Shown: piece after piece, positions 1 through 9,398 of the stretch | Position numbering within the stretch: position 1 is the stretch's first letter | Layout: every line of letters begins with the position of its first letter | From: Schaalia odontolytica | GTDB lineage: Bacteria; Actinomycetota; Actinomycetes; Actinomycetales; Actinomycetaceae | Assembly: GCF_031191545.1 (NCBI RefSeq) | Contig: NZ_CP133472.1 | Span: 1,426,001-1,490,000, forward strand | Reading direction: 5' to 3' | Length of the DNA: 64,000 nucleotides | Notes under the pieces: model-generated | What the model was told of the DNA's origin: nothing | The model's database searches: none | The model's input: only the letters and a program-made list of their open reading frames with translations | Translations under genes and position numbers: made by a program

Positions 1-672
1 CGCTTCACCGTTCCCGCCTCGCAGTGCCCGATCATCTGCCCCGACTGGGAAGCCCCCGAGGGCGTTGCGGTTGACGCCATCCTCTTCGGCGGCCGCCGCG
101 CCACCAACGTCCCGCTGGTCGCCGAGCAGTACGAGCCCGCCCACGGCGTGTTCATCGGTGCCTCCGTGGCCTCCGAGGTCACCGCCGCCGCTACCGACGT
201 CAAGGCCGGCTCGCTGCGCCACGACCCCTTCGCCATGCTCCCCTTCTGCGGCTACAACATGGCCGACTACTGGGGCCACTGGCTGGAGATGCAGGACAAG
301 CTGGGCGAGAAGTTCCCGCACGTCTACCAGGTCAACTGGTTCCGCAAGGACGAAGACGGCAACTTCATGTGGCCCGGCTACGGCGACAACGCTCGCGTCC
401 TGGACTGGATCGTTCGCCGCTCCGCCGGCGAGGTCGAGGCCATCGATGGCGTGACCGGCCGCTACCCCAAGTTCGAGGACTTCAACCTCGACGGCCTGGA
501 CATTGACGAGGCCGTGTGGGCCAAGCTCTTCGCGATCGACCCTGACGCTTGGGCCGCCGAGATGGACGACACCGAGGAATACTTCTCGCAGTTCGGCGAC
601 AAGCTCCCCGCCGCCATCACCGAGCAGCTGGCCAAGTTCCGCGAGCGCATTGCCGCCGCGAAGCAGGCCTGA
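1..672 (+). CDS. pckG: Phosphoenolpyruvate carboxykinase (GTP), C-terminal part
   Basis: The frame is open from base 1, so the gene begins outside the window and only the last 223 residues are seen. The segment carries the typical GTP-PEPCK C-terminal landmarks: ILFGGRR, the conserved GASVASE stretch, the RHDPFAMLPFCGYNMADYW region and the VNWFRKD block. The enzyme converts oxaloacetate and GTP to phosphoenolpyruvate, CO2 and GDP in the cytoplasm and links the TCA cycle to gluconeogenesis or anaplerosis. A strong hairpin terminator follows directly, so transcription ends here. The assignment is confident from these family motifs, although the N-terminal half cannot be checked. Confidence 0.95.
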   Translation, partial: RFTVPASQCPIICPDWEAPEGVAVDAILFGGRRATNVPLVAEQYEPAHGVFIGASVASEVTAAATDVKAGSLRHDPFAMLPFCGYNMADYWGHWLEMQDKLGEKFPHVYQVNWFRKDEDGNFMWPGYGDNARVLDWIVRRSAGEVEAIDGVTGRYPKFEDFNLDGLDIDEAVWAKLFAIDPDAWAAEMDDTEEYFSQFGDKLPAAITEQLAKFRERIAAAKQA

Positions 673-686
673 TCCGCGCGGATTGA

Positions 687-725
687 GGGTGGGCCCCGGA
701 GTTACCTCCGGGGCCCACCCCTTTT
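687..725 (+). terminator. Intrinsic terminator after pckG
   Basis: A perfect 14-bp stem (687-700 pairing with 707-720) encloses a 6-base loop and is followed by CTTTT. It lies 15 bases after the pckG stop codon and before the MoxR gene on the same strand. Confidence 0.9.
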
Positions 726-812
726 GTGTTTCATGGATTAGGACGAAGCGGGGGAGCAGGCAGTCGAAGGTTGGGTGAGGCCTCGTCAATGCAGATGCTA
801 AAACTGACCGGA

Positions 813-843
813 TTGCGTGCGAGACGACGGAGACGGCTACACT
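813..843 (+). promoter_or_regulatory. Possible promoter of the MoxR-DUF58 genes
   Basis: TACACT at 838-843 resembles a -10 box and TTGCGT at 813-818 a weak -35 box, with a long 19-base spacer. A good ribosome binding site (AAGGAGAG, 868-875) follows before the GTG start at 879. The promoter is inferred from consensus only. Confidence 0.4.
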
Positions 844-878
844 GAGATTGCATCCGACCGCGCACGCAAGGAGAGTCC

Positions 879-1868
879 GTGCCCAACTACTTGACCAACG
901 AAGAGCTGGCCCACGCGAAGGGGCTACTCGATCGTATGAATACTATTTTTCAGCACACCGTCGTCGGCCAGGAGGGCCTGCGCCGCGCGCTGACGGCCGC
1001 GCTGCTCGCTGGCGGCCACGTGCTCGTCGAATCCGTTCCTGGCCTCGCTAAGACGACGGCCTCGCAGACCCTCGCGGCGGCGGTGTCCGGCACCTTCCGA
1101 CGCATCCAGTGCACCCCTGACCTCATGCCGAACGACATCGTCGGCTCGCAGATCTGGAACCAGGAACGTGGTGAGATGGTCACCCAGCTGGGTCCCGTCC
1201 ACGCGAACATGGTCCTCATGGACGAGATCAACCGTTCGTCGGCGAAGACGCAATCGGCCATGCTCGAGGCCATGCAGGAGCGCCAGACCACTATCGGTGG
1301 CGTCAACCACAAGCTACCCAGCCCCTTCATGGTCATGGCCACGCAGAACCCCATCGAAGAGGAGGGCACCTACGTGCTGCCCGAGGCGCAGATGGACCGT
1401 TTCCTTCTCAAGGAGGTCATTACCTACCCGACGCCCGTCGAGGAGCTAGAGGTTTTGACGCGCATCGATAACGGCCAGATCAAGGCGCGATCGTCGGCCG
1501 CTCCGATCACCCTCGAAGACGTGCGCACCCTGCAGGAAGCCTGCCGGCGCGTGTTTGTCCACGAGACCCTCAAGGCGTACATCGTTGACATCGTGAACAC
1601 GACCCGCGGTGCCGGCCCCAACCCGCTGCCGGGGTGGAGCAACCACGTGCGCGTCGGTGCCTCCCCGCGTGGTGGCATCGCCCTCATGCAGATCTCTCAG
1701 GCCATCGCCCTCATGTCGGGTCGCAACCACGTGATGCCCGATGACATTAAGGAAATGCGTTACGGCATCTTGCGTCACCGCATCATTCGCACTTTCGATG
1801 CTCTTGCCGACAACGTCTCCATCGAGGGTCTCATCGACGCCGTGTTCAACGCGGTGCCTGTTCCGTAA
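879..1868 (+). CDS. MoxR-family AAA+ ATPase
   Basis: This 329-residue protein has a Walker A-like element ending GLAKT near residues 51-60, a Walker B VLMDEIN around residues 112-118, and the MoxR signatures [12 protein letters not shown] and PEAQMDRF. MoxR ATPases are cytoplasmic chaperone-like AAA+ proteins that work with von Willebrand A partners to assemble or activate complexes at the membrane. The GTG start at 879 is chosen because AAGGAGAG lies just upstream. A DUF58 gene follows 45 bases later, the usual MoxR neighbour. Two vWA genes lie about 7 kb downstream, beyond the pilus operon. The substrate is unknown. Confidence 0.93.
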   Translation: MPNYLTNEELAHAKGLLDRMNTIFQHTVVGQEGLRRALTAALLAGGHVLVESVPGLAKTTASQTLAAAVSGTFRRIQCTPDLMPNDIVGSQIWNQERGEMVTQLGPVHANMVLMDEINRSSAKTQSAMLEAMQERQTTIGGVNHKLPSPFMVMATQNPIEEEGTYVLPEAQMDRFLLKEVITYPTPVEELEVLTRIDNGQIKARSSAAPITLEDVRTLQEACRRVFVHETLKAYIVDIVNTTRGAGPNPLPGWSNHVRVGASPRGGIALMQISQAIALMSGRNHVMPDDIKEMRYGILRHRIIRTFDALADNVSIEGLIDAVFNAVPVP

Positions 1869-1913
1869 AGTATCCACGGTCCCACACGCCAGTCGACTTT
1901 CTAGAGGAACGCT

Positions 1914-2807
1914 ATGCCTGTACGCTCGCGCGAAATCCACTCGCTCTCGTCGCGCATCCAGCTGCCCATCTTGCGCAAGCTGCTGTCCATCATGGACGGT
2001 CAGCACTCCGCGCTGCGGCAGGGGCGCGGATGGGAGTTCCTGGACTTGGCTCCCTATCAGGCGGGCGACGACGTGCGTTCCATCGACTGGCCGGCAACCG
2101 TCCGCACGGGGTCGCCGATCATTAAGCGGCGCGAGGCGACGGCGAACCTGCAGGTCATGCTCGTCGTCGACACCGGTCGCGAGATGGGTGCGCTTGCTCC
2201 TTCCGGGGAAACTAAGGAAGAGGTTGCCCTGGCGGCATGCGAGGCGATTGCGTGGCTGAGTGTCGCTCGCGGAGACCAGATCGGTCTCGTCGCCGGAGAC
2301 TCCGAGCGCGTGCGCTTCTTGCCCGCCCGATCGGGTAACGCTCACGCCGAGACCGTGCTGCGCCGGATCGAGGAGGACATCACCCTGTCCTCGCCCCACT
2401 CGGACGTTCCCAAGCTCCTCGCGCGCGCCCGCACCGTCATCCAGCGGCGAAGCCTCATCGTGATCGTCACGGATGCGACGCAGCCCGAGCCCACACGAGT
2501 CGCTGACGACCTCATCAAGTCGCTGTCGGTGCGCCATCGGGTCATTCAGGTGTCGGTGGCCGACATGAATCCGGCAGATATTGACCAGGATAAAACCGTC
2601 ATCGATGTTAACGAGGGGCCCCTCCCCGACTTTTTGCGCAGGGATGAGCAGTTGGCGCACGACGCGAGCATGGTTGTTGAGCAACGTCGTGCGGCCGTCG
2701 CCAAAATGCTTGACATGCGCGGTGTTATCCAGGTGAGCGTGTCCTCTTCGGAGGGGGTTCCGCGGGCTCTCTTAAGGGCGCTGCAGCGCTCGGGAAGCCG
2801 CAGATAA
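1914..2807 (+). CDS. DUF58 domain-containing protein (MoxR partner)
   Basis: This 297-residue protein carries the DUF58 hallmark QAGDDVRSIDW near residues 52-62, followed by a vWA-like core that begins LQVMLVVDTGREM. It lacks the N-terminal membrane segments of longer DUF58 proteins, so it is probably cytoplasmic. DUF58 proteins are almost always encoded beside MoxR and are thought to act as its vWA-type adaptor. AGAGGAA at 1902-1909 precedes the ATG. The gene is co-directional with and close to the MoxR gene, so the two probably share a transcript. The next gene is the pilus shaft subunit after a 214-base AT-rich gap. Confidence 0.88.
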   Translation: MPVRSREIHSLSSRIQLPILRKLLSIMDGQHSALRQGRGWEFLDLAPYQAGDDVRSIDWPATVRTGSPIIKRREATANLQVMLVVDTGREMGALAPSGETKEEVALAACEAIAWLSVARGDQIGLVAGDSERVRFLPARSGNAHAETVLRRIEEDITLSSPHSDVPKLLARARTVIQRRSLIVIVTDATQPEPTRVADDLIKSLSVRHRVIQVSVADMNPADIDQDKTVIDVNEGPLPDFLRRDEQLAHDASMVVEQRRAAVAKMLDMRGVIQVSVSSSEGVPRALLRALQRSGSRR

Positions 2808-3021
2808 ACACGGAAATGTCCCGCGTGATCGGGGGATCTGTTCTTACCGAATGGTAATCAACTGAGATCTGCTGCATAAAATATTCGGTATTTTACATGG
2901 AGTCGTGAGATAACTTTCAAATTTCCTGGTAATCATAGTTTTCTTGGCTTCCCTCACATATATTTGCTCTTGAATCATCCATCCCGTCACACACAGTGCG
3001 GAAGTCATGAGAGGAAGACCA
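2808..3021 (+). promoter_or_regulatory. AT-rich regulatory region upstream of the pilus operon
   Basis: About 150 bases (roughly 2840-2995) are clearly AT-rich against the GC-rich surroundings. The region holds an 8-bp inverted repeat, TACCGAAT at 2845-2852 and ATTCGGTA at 2883-2890, and a direct repeat TGGTAATCA at 2852-2860 and 2927-2935. TAAAAT at 2877-2882 is a possible -10 box. No ORF is supported. The arrangement suggests a regulated pilus promoter with operator-like sites; the role is inferred. Confidence 0.55.
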
Positions 3022-4623
3022 GTGAGCAGGAAGTACGCGCCCCTCGGGCGGCGAATGATCGCCACCGCGGGTGCTCTTACCCTCGCAGTCGCCGGCGTCG
3101 TCGCGTCCGGTGCTGCCACCTTCGCTGAGGACCCGGCCTACGGCACGATCAACCAGGATGCAACCGGTTCGATCATCGTCCACAAGCACCTGAAGAACGC
3201 CTCGGGAACCATGGGCAAGGTTGACGGCACCGCCGACGCTGAAGGCGACGGCATTGATGGTGTCACCTTCAAGGCCTACAAGGTTTCCGGGCTGAACCTT
3301 TCCAAGCCCGCCGACTGGGACAAGCTGGCCACCCTGGTTGACAAGATTCCGTCCAACGCCTGCGCGGATCCCGCCCACCCGACCCTGGGCGACAATGCGC
3401 CCGCCGTCGATACTCAGGCTGCGGCAACGGGCACGACCGCGGACGGCGGCGAGACCACCCTGGCCGGCCTGCCTGTCGCCGCATACCTGGTCTGTGAGAC
3501 CGAGGCGCCCGCCGACGTGGTTGAGAAGGCCAAGCCCTTCGTCGTCACGATCCCCTTCCCCAACACCACCAACGGTGGTGACGGCAAGTGGCTCTACGAC
3601 GTGCACGCCTACCCCAAGAACCAGAAGATCGAGATCGACAAGACCATCTCCGATCAGAGGAAGAACGGTGTGGGCCTCGGCTCGCGCGTGCAGTTCCCCG
3701 TCTCCACGACGATCCCGAGCCTCGACGCTGACACGAACTTCACCTACTTCTACATCCGCGACCGCCTGGATGATCGCCTCGCCGACGGCAAGGTCGACAA
3801 GATCACCCTGGGCGCGGACACGCTGGTCGAGAACACCGACTACGTGCAGTCCAACACGGGCGGCCTCGTCCTCGTCTCCTTCCAGCGCGCCGGCCTGGCC
3901 AAGCTGAAGGCGAACCCCGGCAAGAAGGTCGAGGCGATCTTCTCCGGCAAGGTGACTTCGATTGGCGACGGCACCATTAAGAACCAGGCTCAGCTGATCC
4001 AGGACACCAACTACGGCGCCATTCCTCCGAACGAGCCCCCGTCGACTCCTCCGACCGAGCCCAACGATCCGCCTACCTCCCCCGAGGTCTCCACGGACTG
4101 GGGTAACGCGCACCTGCTGAAGTTTGATGCGAACTCCGCCCCCGCCGAGACCGGCATCCAGGGTGCGAAGTTCAAGGTCTACGACGCCGCCGAGCCCTAC
4201 GCGGCCGACTGCTCTGCCGCCACCAAGACCGGCGAGCCGATCACGGTGAACAACAAGACCGAGTTCGTCTCCGACGCCAACGGCCTGGTGACGATCGACG
4301 GCCTGTACGTCGGCGACTCCGTCGGCTCTGCCGGAGCTGGCTCGCAGGACGCGCGCACGCGCTGCTACGTCGTCGAGGAGGTCGAGGCCCCCGCAGGCTA
4401 CGTCCTGCCGCAGAAGACCACGACCGGTATCTCGGTCTCCAAGGGTGTCCTCGCCGCTATCACGTACAGCGCTGAGATCCCCAACAACAAGCAGCCTGTT
4501 CCCCAGCTGCCCCTCACGGGTGCCAACGGCCAGCTGCTCATGACCATCGGTGGCCTCTCCCTGGGACTCATCGCCGTTGGTTCCACCATGGTTATCCGCT
4601 CGCGTAAGCGCAGCGAAGCCTGA
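3022..4623 (+). CDS. Sortase-assembled pilus shaft (major) subunit, FimA/SpaH type
   Basis: This 533-residue precursor polymerises into the pilus shaft outside the cell. It has a Sec signal peptide (residues 1 to about 32), a pilin motif HAYPKN whose lysine (about residue 199) would accept the sortase isopeptide bond, a proline-rich linker near residues 336-356, a second Ig-like domain with an E-box (VEEVEAPAGY, about 450-460), and an LPLTG sorting signal at 496-500 with a hydrophobic helix and basic tail. GTG at 3022 is preferred over the in-frame ATG at 3007 because GAGAGGAAG lies at 3009-3017, inside the longer version. The tip protein and a class C sortase follow on the same strand. Confidence 0.92.
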   Translation: MSRKYAPLGRRMIATAGALTLAVAGVVASGAATFAEDPAYGTINQDATGSIIVHKHLKNASGTMGKVDGTADAEGDGIDGVTFKAYKVSGLNLSKPADWDKLATLVDKIPSNACADPAHPTLGDNAPAVDTQAAATGTTADGGETTLAGLPVAAYLVCETEAPADVVEKAKPFVVTIPFPNTTNGGDGKWLYDVHAYPKNQKIEIDKTISDQRKNGVGLGSRVQFPVSTTIPSLDADTNFTYFYIRDRLDDRLADGKVDKITLGADTLVENTDYVQSNTGGLVLVSFQRAGLAKLKANPGKKVEAIFSGKVTSIGDGTIKNQAQLIQDTNYGAIPPNEPPSTPPTEPNDPPTSPEVSTDWGNAHLLKFDANSAPAETGIQGAKFKVYDAAEPYAADCSAATKTGEPITVNNKTEFVSDANGLVTIDGLYVGDSVGSAGAGSQDARTRCYVVEEVEAPAGYVLPQKTTTGISVSKGVLAAITYSAEIPNNKQPVPQLPLTGANGQLLMTIGGLSLGLIAVGSTMVIRSRKRSEA

Positions 4624-4626
4624 TAC

Positions 4627-4664
4627 CCCGGTTCTTCAGCGGTTCATTCCGCTGAAGAACCGGG
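4627..4664 (+). promoter_or_regulatory. 16-bp hairpin between shaft and tip genes
   Basis: A perfect 16-bp inverted repeat (4627-4642 with 4649-4664) has a 6-base loop and starts four bases after the shaft stop codon. No T-run follows, so it looks like a partial terminator or a 3'-end stabiliser rather than a full stop. It could help produce more shaft than tip transcript; this is inference. Confidence 0.7.
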
Positions 4665-4780
4665 CCCCGCGCGGGTCGGCCCGGCCGCGAGAATGGCTCT
4701 CCGGTCGTGTCGGCCCGTGGCACATCCCAACCGATACTTGTGCAAAAACGATTTTCGTAGAACTAACCATTGGAGTTGAA

Positions 4781-7663
4781 GTGACCCAGCTCGCCCGAAC
4801 ACAGCGCCGCGCCAGGCGGCTCTCACGCTTCGCGGTCGCGTTCGCGGTCAGCGCGGCCCTCACCGCCGCGCCGATCCTGCCCAACGTAGCCCAGCCTGCC
4901 CAGGCTGCGGCCGAGGGGGTGCCCGCCGGTTCTCTGCCCGCGACCTTCGCCACGGGAGGCATGGGACGCTTCAAGGACTCCATCCAGTGGCTCCAGTGGG
5001 CCGACTACGACAAGGACTTCAAGGGCAAAGACAAGCCCAACGTCCCCGTCCTCGGCGTGGGCGAGGGGCCGAAGGAGTTCATCAACCACCGCGACCTGGG
5101 CGACGCGGGCTCCCTGGTGACCACCTGCACCCTGGCCAACCTCACCCATGACACTCCCGCCCCCGGCACCCCGAAGGCGCAGACCGAGGGCCCCCTCGTC
5201 GCCACCATCCCGGGCGCCTGGGCGGGCGACGCCCTGGACAACCTCTACAACGTCGGCGGACCCGGCATGTGGAATGACGGCTCCGAGGTGTGGCACACCG
5301 GGCTGACCTACCCCAAGGACTACGTCAACAAGAACCAGATGGTGATCGGCCTGGCCAACGGCTACGCCTACAACGGAGGCAACGCCTGGGACGGCAAGCC
5401 CTGGGACCAGAGCACGGACCACCGCCCCACCGGCTTCAACGCCCGCGTGAGCGTCGACTACAGCTGCAAGGCCGAGATCTACGGCAGCGACGGCACGATC
5501 ACCAACGTCCCCATCCAGGGCCTCGTCTTCGCCGACGCCGAGGCGTCATCCAAGCGCTACAAGATCAAGAGCTGGGCCACCAACGAGCGGCAGGACGAGT
5601 GGGTCCAGGCCACCGTGAAGAAGACCGACGGCAACAGGCCCCCGCGCTGGAGGGTCCTCGACACCATCCGCTCGCGCACCTGCATCAGCAAGAACACCGG
5701 CAAGCAGGTCACCACCGACGGCATCGTCTCCGATGGTGGGCGCACCCTGCGCCTCATGCCCTCCGACGAGGAGTGCGTCTACCAGTCGGGCGGCACCTAC
5801 TCCAAGCCCAACGGCTACGGAGGCCCCGACGCCGTCATGTTCATGGAGGGCGCCACCTCCGCCACCGTCACCATGCAGGGCGCGGGCTACTCCGCCGTCG
5901 CCCTCGGCCTCGTGGTCGCCACCGACTACGGCGACGCCCCCGACTCCTACGGCATCGCCTCCTCCGTCTTCCAGCCCACCTGGGAGGGTGGCGAGGTGCG
6001 CTCGACCACCGATCTCTTCCAGGTCTCCCCCCAGGCCCGAATGAACATGGACAGGGTCTCCCCCCGCCTCGGCGCCTACATTGATGCCGAGCCCAACCAA
6101 CCCTTCAGCACCGACGCCCTCGGCGACGACTCAGACGATGAGAAGAACGACGAGGACTCCGTGACCCTGCCCGCCGACGGGATCCGCACCCAGCCCGGCG
6201 CCACCTACAACCTGGCCCCCACGTGCGCGGGCACGGGCAAGGTCGCCGGCTGGATCGACTGGAACCACAACGGCACCTTCGACGCCGGCGAGAAGTCCAA
6301 CGAGGCCCCCTGCGCCTCCGGCAAGGCGCAACTGTCGTGGACGGTCCCCGCCGACGTCGTGCGCTCCGTCGACGGCGAGGACGGAAGCGGCAGCGCCACC
6401 TACATGCGCCTGCGCATCACCGCCGACAAGAACGGCAACGGCCAAAAGCCCGTCGGCGGCACCGCCACCGGCGAGGTCGAAGACTACCGCGTCGCCGTGC
6501 GAGTTCCCACCCTGCAGCTGGTCAAGAACGTCGACAACAAGTACGCCACCGCCGAGGTCGCGGGCCTGGGTGCCGACCAGTGGACACTCACCGGCGGCGC
6601 GGGTGCCTACACCGCCACCGGCAACGGCACCACGGGAGGCCCCACCGTCGTGCGCACCGGCAACAACGACCTCTCCGAGACCACCGCCAACCCCGCCGGC
6701 GCGGGATACGAGATGGGCCAGTGGAGCTGCCAGGAGGCCCCCGGAACCGTGGGCGAAAACTACTCCTCCTCCCTGAACGGCGTCACGACGGACGGACGGG
6801 CGCAGCTCCAGGTGCGCGGCACCGACCGCGTCCTGTGCACGATCACCAACACCTCCAAGCCGGGCTCCCTGACCTGGAACAAGGTCGACTCCGACGGAAT
6901 CACGCCCCTGGCGGGCACCACCTGGACCCTGACCGGGCCGAGTGTGCCCAGTAACGCCACGGTCGAGGACTGCACCGCCGGCCCGTGCCCCACCCAGCCC
7001 TACAAGGACCAGGACCCGGCCCCCGGATCCTTCGCGATCAAGGACCTCAAGTGGGGGACCTACGCCGTGCGCGAGACCACCGCCCCCGTCGGCTACCAGG
7101 TGAACCTGCAGGCACACACCTTCCCGCAGATCGCCCCCGCCTCCCTCGAGGCAACCCTGAATGCCGCCATCGTCAACGAACGCAAGACCGGATCACTCAC
7201 CTGGAAGAAGGTCGACGCATCGAATACGGCCACCGCGCTGGAAGGCTCGGAGTGGACGATCAGTGGTGGAACCCTGCCGGGCGCCGTCACCATCACCGAC
7301 TGCAAGGCCGCCTCCGCCGCCCAATGCCCCAAGACCCCGGGCTCCCCCTACTACGACTCCGACCCCGCCGCGGGCTCCTTCACGGTGACCGGTCTGGCGT
7401 GGAGCGATACACCCTACGCCCTGACGGAAAAGAAGGCCCCGGCCGGCTACCGCCTCGACGCGACGCCGCGCCCCTTCACCATCGGCAAGGACGCGCTCGA
7501 CTACGCTTTCGCGCCGATCACCAACAACAAGCAGAGCGTCCCCGCGATCCCGCTCACCGGTGGATTCGGTGCTGATGCCTACGTCATCGGCGGCATCGTC
7601 GCTGGCCTTGGCGCCGCCGGCGCAGCCGCAGCCATCAGGCGTCGCAAGGCCCGCAAGGCATGA
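4781..7663 (+). CDS. CshA-related fibrillar adhesin, probable pilus tip subunit
   Basis: This 960-residue surface protein begins with a signal peptide (about residues 1-43). A large N-terminal region resembles the non-repetitive adhesive domain of CshA-type fibrillar adhesins. It is followed by a GEVED domain (about 446-570, ending GEVEDYRV), two SpaA-like Ig domains starting GSLTW near 694 and 803, and an IPLTGG sorting signal near 923 with membrane helix and basic tail. The GTG at 4781 with GGAG at 4772-4775 is chosen; the frame is open further upstream into the shaft gene but lacks a signal peptide there. Size, order and anchor fit a FimB/FimQ-like tip adhesin. The ligand is unknown. Confidence 0.87.
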   Translation: MTQLARTQRRARRLSRFAVAFAVSAALTAAPILPNVAQPAQAAAEGVPAGSLPATFATGGMGRFKDSIQWLQWADYDKDFKGKDKPNVPVLGVGEGPKEFINHRDLGDAGSLVTTCTLANLTHDTPAPGTPKAQTEGPLVATIPGAWAGDALDNLYNVGGPGMWNDGSEVWHTGLTYPKDYVNKNQMVIGLANGYAYNGGNAWDGKPWDQSTDHRPTGFNARVSVDYSCKAEIYGSDGTITNVPIQGLVFADAEASSKRYKIKSWATNERQDEWVQATVKKTDGNRPPRWRVLDTIRSRTCISKNTGKQVTTDGIVSDGGRTLRLMPSDEECVYQSGGTYSKPNGYGGPDAVMFMEGATSATVTMQGAGYSAVALGLVVATDYGDAPDSYGIASSVFQPTWEGGEVRSTTDLFQVSPQARMNMDRVSPRLGAYIDAEPNQPFSTDALGDDSDDEKNDEDSVTLPADGIRTQPGATYNLAPTCAGTGKVAGWIDWNHNGTFDAGEKSNEAPCASGKAQLSWTVPADVVRSVDGEDGSGSATYMRLRITADKNGNGQKPVGGTATGEVEDYRVAVRVPTLQLVKNVDNKYATAEVAGLGADQWTLTGGAGAYTATGNGTTGGPTVVRTGNNDLSETTANPAGAGYEMGQWSCQEAPGTVGENYSSSLNGVTTDGRAQLQVRGTDRVLCTITNTSKPGSLTWNKVDSDGITPLAGTTWTLTGPSVPSNATVEDCTAGPCPTQPYKDQDPAPGSFAIKDLKWGTYAVRETTAPVGYQVNLQAHTFPQIAPASLEATLNAAIVNERKTGSLTWKKVDASNTATALEGSEWTISGGTLPGAVTITDCKAASAAQCPKTPGSPYYDSDPAAGSFTVTGLAWSDTPYALTEKKAPAGYRLDATPRPFTIGKDALDYAFAPITNNKQSVPAIPLTGGFGADAYVIGGIVAGLGAAGAAAAIRRRKARKA

Positions 7664-7669
7664 TGTGCC

Positions 7670-7698
7670 CCGGGGGACCCGAGAGGCGGGTCCCCCGG
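7670..7698 (+). promoter_or_regulatory. 12-bp hairpin between tip gene and sortase gene
   Basis: A perfect 12-bp stem (7670-7681 with 7687-7698) with a 5-base loop starts seven bases after the tip stop codon and has no T-run. It supports the later sortase start at 7711, because the earlier ATG at 7660 would place the hairpin inside the coding region. Confidence 0.65.
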
Positions 7699-7710
7699 CG
7701 CTCACGCGTC

Positions 7711-8679
7711 ATGACTACCGCTCCCGACAGCGTGCAGGCAAGCCCCGACGCCTCCGCAACCTCACCGACCGTTCCTCGCGACGTGCGACGGTGGAGGTTC
7801 TCTGCGATCTCCCTGATCCCCTCCCTCCTTGCCCTGGCGGGACTGCTCCTATTCCTCTACCCGTCGGTCTCGGCGTGGATCGTTCAATACAACCAATCCC
7901 AGATCATCTCCCATTACGCGGACTCCGTGAGGGACGCCGATCCCTCCGCCCAGGAACAGCTTTCCCTCGCCCACCGCTACAACGACGCCCTGAGTTCGGG
8001 AGCCGTCCTCCAGGCCAATTCCAACGTGCCCACTGGTGACGGCACCTCGGGGGACGCCAGCCTGGACTACAACACGATCCTTTCCGTTGACTCTTCCGGA
8101 CTCATGGGCAGGCTCAAGGTTCCCGCCGCCGACATCGACCTGCCCATCTACCACGGCACCGACGACGAGACGCTCCTGCGCGGCCTCGGACACCTGGAGG
8201 GAACCTCGCTCCCCGTCGGAGGGCTCTCTCAGCGCTCCGTCGTCACCGGACACCGTGGGCTGGCCGAGGCGCGCATGTTCACAGACCTCGACAAGGTACA
8301 GGTCGGAGACACCTTCACCTTCGAAGTGTTTGGTGAGGTCCTCACCTACAGGGTTTTCGACAAGAAGGTCGTCGAACCCGACGAGACCGAAGCCCTGCGT
8401 TCCGAACCCGGCCGAGACCTCGCCACGCTCGTGACCTGCACGCCCCTGGGTATCAACACTCACCGCATCCTTATCACCGGCGAGCGCGTCTACCCCACAC
8501 CCCAGCGCGACATCGACGCTGCCGGCGCCACCCCCGACATCCCCGGCTTCCCGTGGTGGGCCGTCGGCCTCCTGGCGGGAATCTCATTGATCGGTCTGTA
8601 CATCTGGCGCTCCGGTTACCCTCCGCGCCCGAAGAAGCGCCCAAACACTGAACAAGTGAGAGAAGATTCCGCCGATTAG
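7711..8679 (+). CDS. Class C sortase (pilus-specific transpeptidase)
   Basis: This 322-residue membrane enzyme has an N-terminal TM helix, the sortase core, and a C-terminal TM helix (FPWWAVGLLAGISLIGLYIW) with a basic tail. The catalytic residues are visible: His in VVTGHRGL, Cys in TLVTCTPLG and Arg in NTHRILITG. A DADPSA segment lies where class C sortases carry their lid. The enzyme joins pilin monomers through isopeptide bonds outside the membrane and probably incorporates the IPLTG tip. ATG 7711 is preferred; ATG 7660 overlaps the previous stop and would add residues with no membrane role. Neither has a strong ribosome binding site, so coupling to the upstream gene is possible. Confidence 0.92.
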   Translation: MTTAPDSVQASPDASATSPTVPRDVRRWRFSAISLIPSLLALAGLLLFLYPSVSAWIVQYNQSQIISHYADSVRDADPSAQEQLSLAHRYNDALSSGAVLQANSNVPTGDGTSGDASLDYNTILSVDSSGLMGRLKVPAADIDLPIYHGTDDETLLRGLGHLEGTSLPVGGLSQRSVVTGHRGLAEARMFTDLDKVQVGDTFTFEVFGEVLTYRVFDKKVVEPDETEALRSEPGRDLATLVTCTPLGINTHRILITGERVYPTPQRDIDAAGATPDIPGFPWWAVGLLAGISLIGLYIWRSGYPPRPKKRPNTEQVREDSAD

Positions 8680-8909
8680 ATCCCGTGCTCGCGCTCGCTC
8701 CCCAGTGTCGGGTTGGCGCGGCATTAGCACTATCGCGCCCGTCGTGGCACAATCAGGTGAACGCGGCATCGGTATCGCCACGACACTCACGGTCGAAGCC
8801 GACGCCTCGAAAAAGACGGGGAAGAAGGGCGTAATGACACGACGAGCGACGGCTGTACCCAACACCGATCGCGTCCGAGGCATGCTATCCCCAGGCGAAA
8901 GGCACCGCA

Positions 8910-9398
8910 ATGTCCGGTAACCTCAGCGAGAGTCTCACGGACCCTGTCACCTACCCACACTGGATGTGGATCCTGGGAGTCGTGCTGATCGTCGGCGTCG
9001 TCGGGTGGATCCTGTACAGCGTGTGGCGCTGGTGGACCTCGCGCATCGGCGAGGTCATGGAGCTGCAGACAATCACGGACGCGCGACGCAAGAAGTACCT
9101 GACGTTCATCGACCAGATCGCGGATCGCTACGCCGATGGCGACCTGGATGCGCGCGGCGTGCACCTCGCCCTCGCAGGCCTCATGCGTGCCCTAGGCACC
9201 GAGCGAACGGGCCGTGACCTCGAGGTTGCGACCGTGTCCGAGGTGCGCGAGCTCGTCCCGGTGTGGCCTGGCCTGGCGGACATTCTTCAGGCCTGCGAAC
9301 TCCCCAGTTTTACGGGAGAGAACATCCCGCAGGGGCAGCCTTCGCACGAGGCTGTCACTCGCGTACTGACCATGGCTGTGGAGGCGGTGAACGTATGA
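8910..9398 (+). CDS. Single-TM membrane protein of the MoxR/Bat cluster (DUF4381-like position)
   Basis: This 162-residue protein has one TM helix (about residues 19-42, ending WRWW) and a cytoplasmic helical domain with LTFIDQIADRYADGDLDARG. It resembles in topology and position the DUF4381-type proteins found between DUF58 and vWA genes in Bat operons, but I recognise no diagnostic motif. GAAAGG lies upstream of the ATG. Its stop overlaps the start of the first vWA gene (ATGA), which shows translational coupling. About 230 bases separate it from the sortase gene with no hairpin terminator, so read-through from the pilus operon is possible. Confidence 0.7.
   Translation: MSGNLSESLTDPVTYPHWMWILGVVLIVGVVGWILYSVWRWWTSRIGEVMELQTITDARRKKYLTFIDQIADRYADGDLDARGVHLALAGLMRALGTERTGRDLEVATVSEVRELVPVWPGLADILQACELPSFTGENIPQGQPSHEAVTRVLTMAVEAVNV

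Noticed and set aside
4550-4780. N-terminal extension of the tip protein into the shaft gene
   Set aside because: It overlaps the shaft gene and its downstream hairpin, and the signal peptide and ribosome binding site both point to GTG 4781.
8680-8909. A separate promoter or small gene between the sortase and the Bat-like membrane protein genes
   Set aside because: Only weak -35/-10 matches were seen, and the one open frame (8705-8920) lacks coding features.
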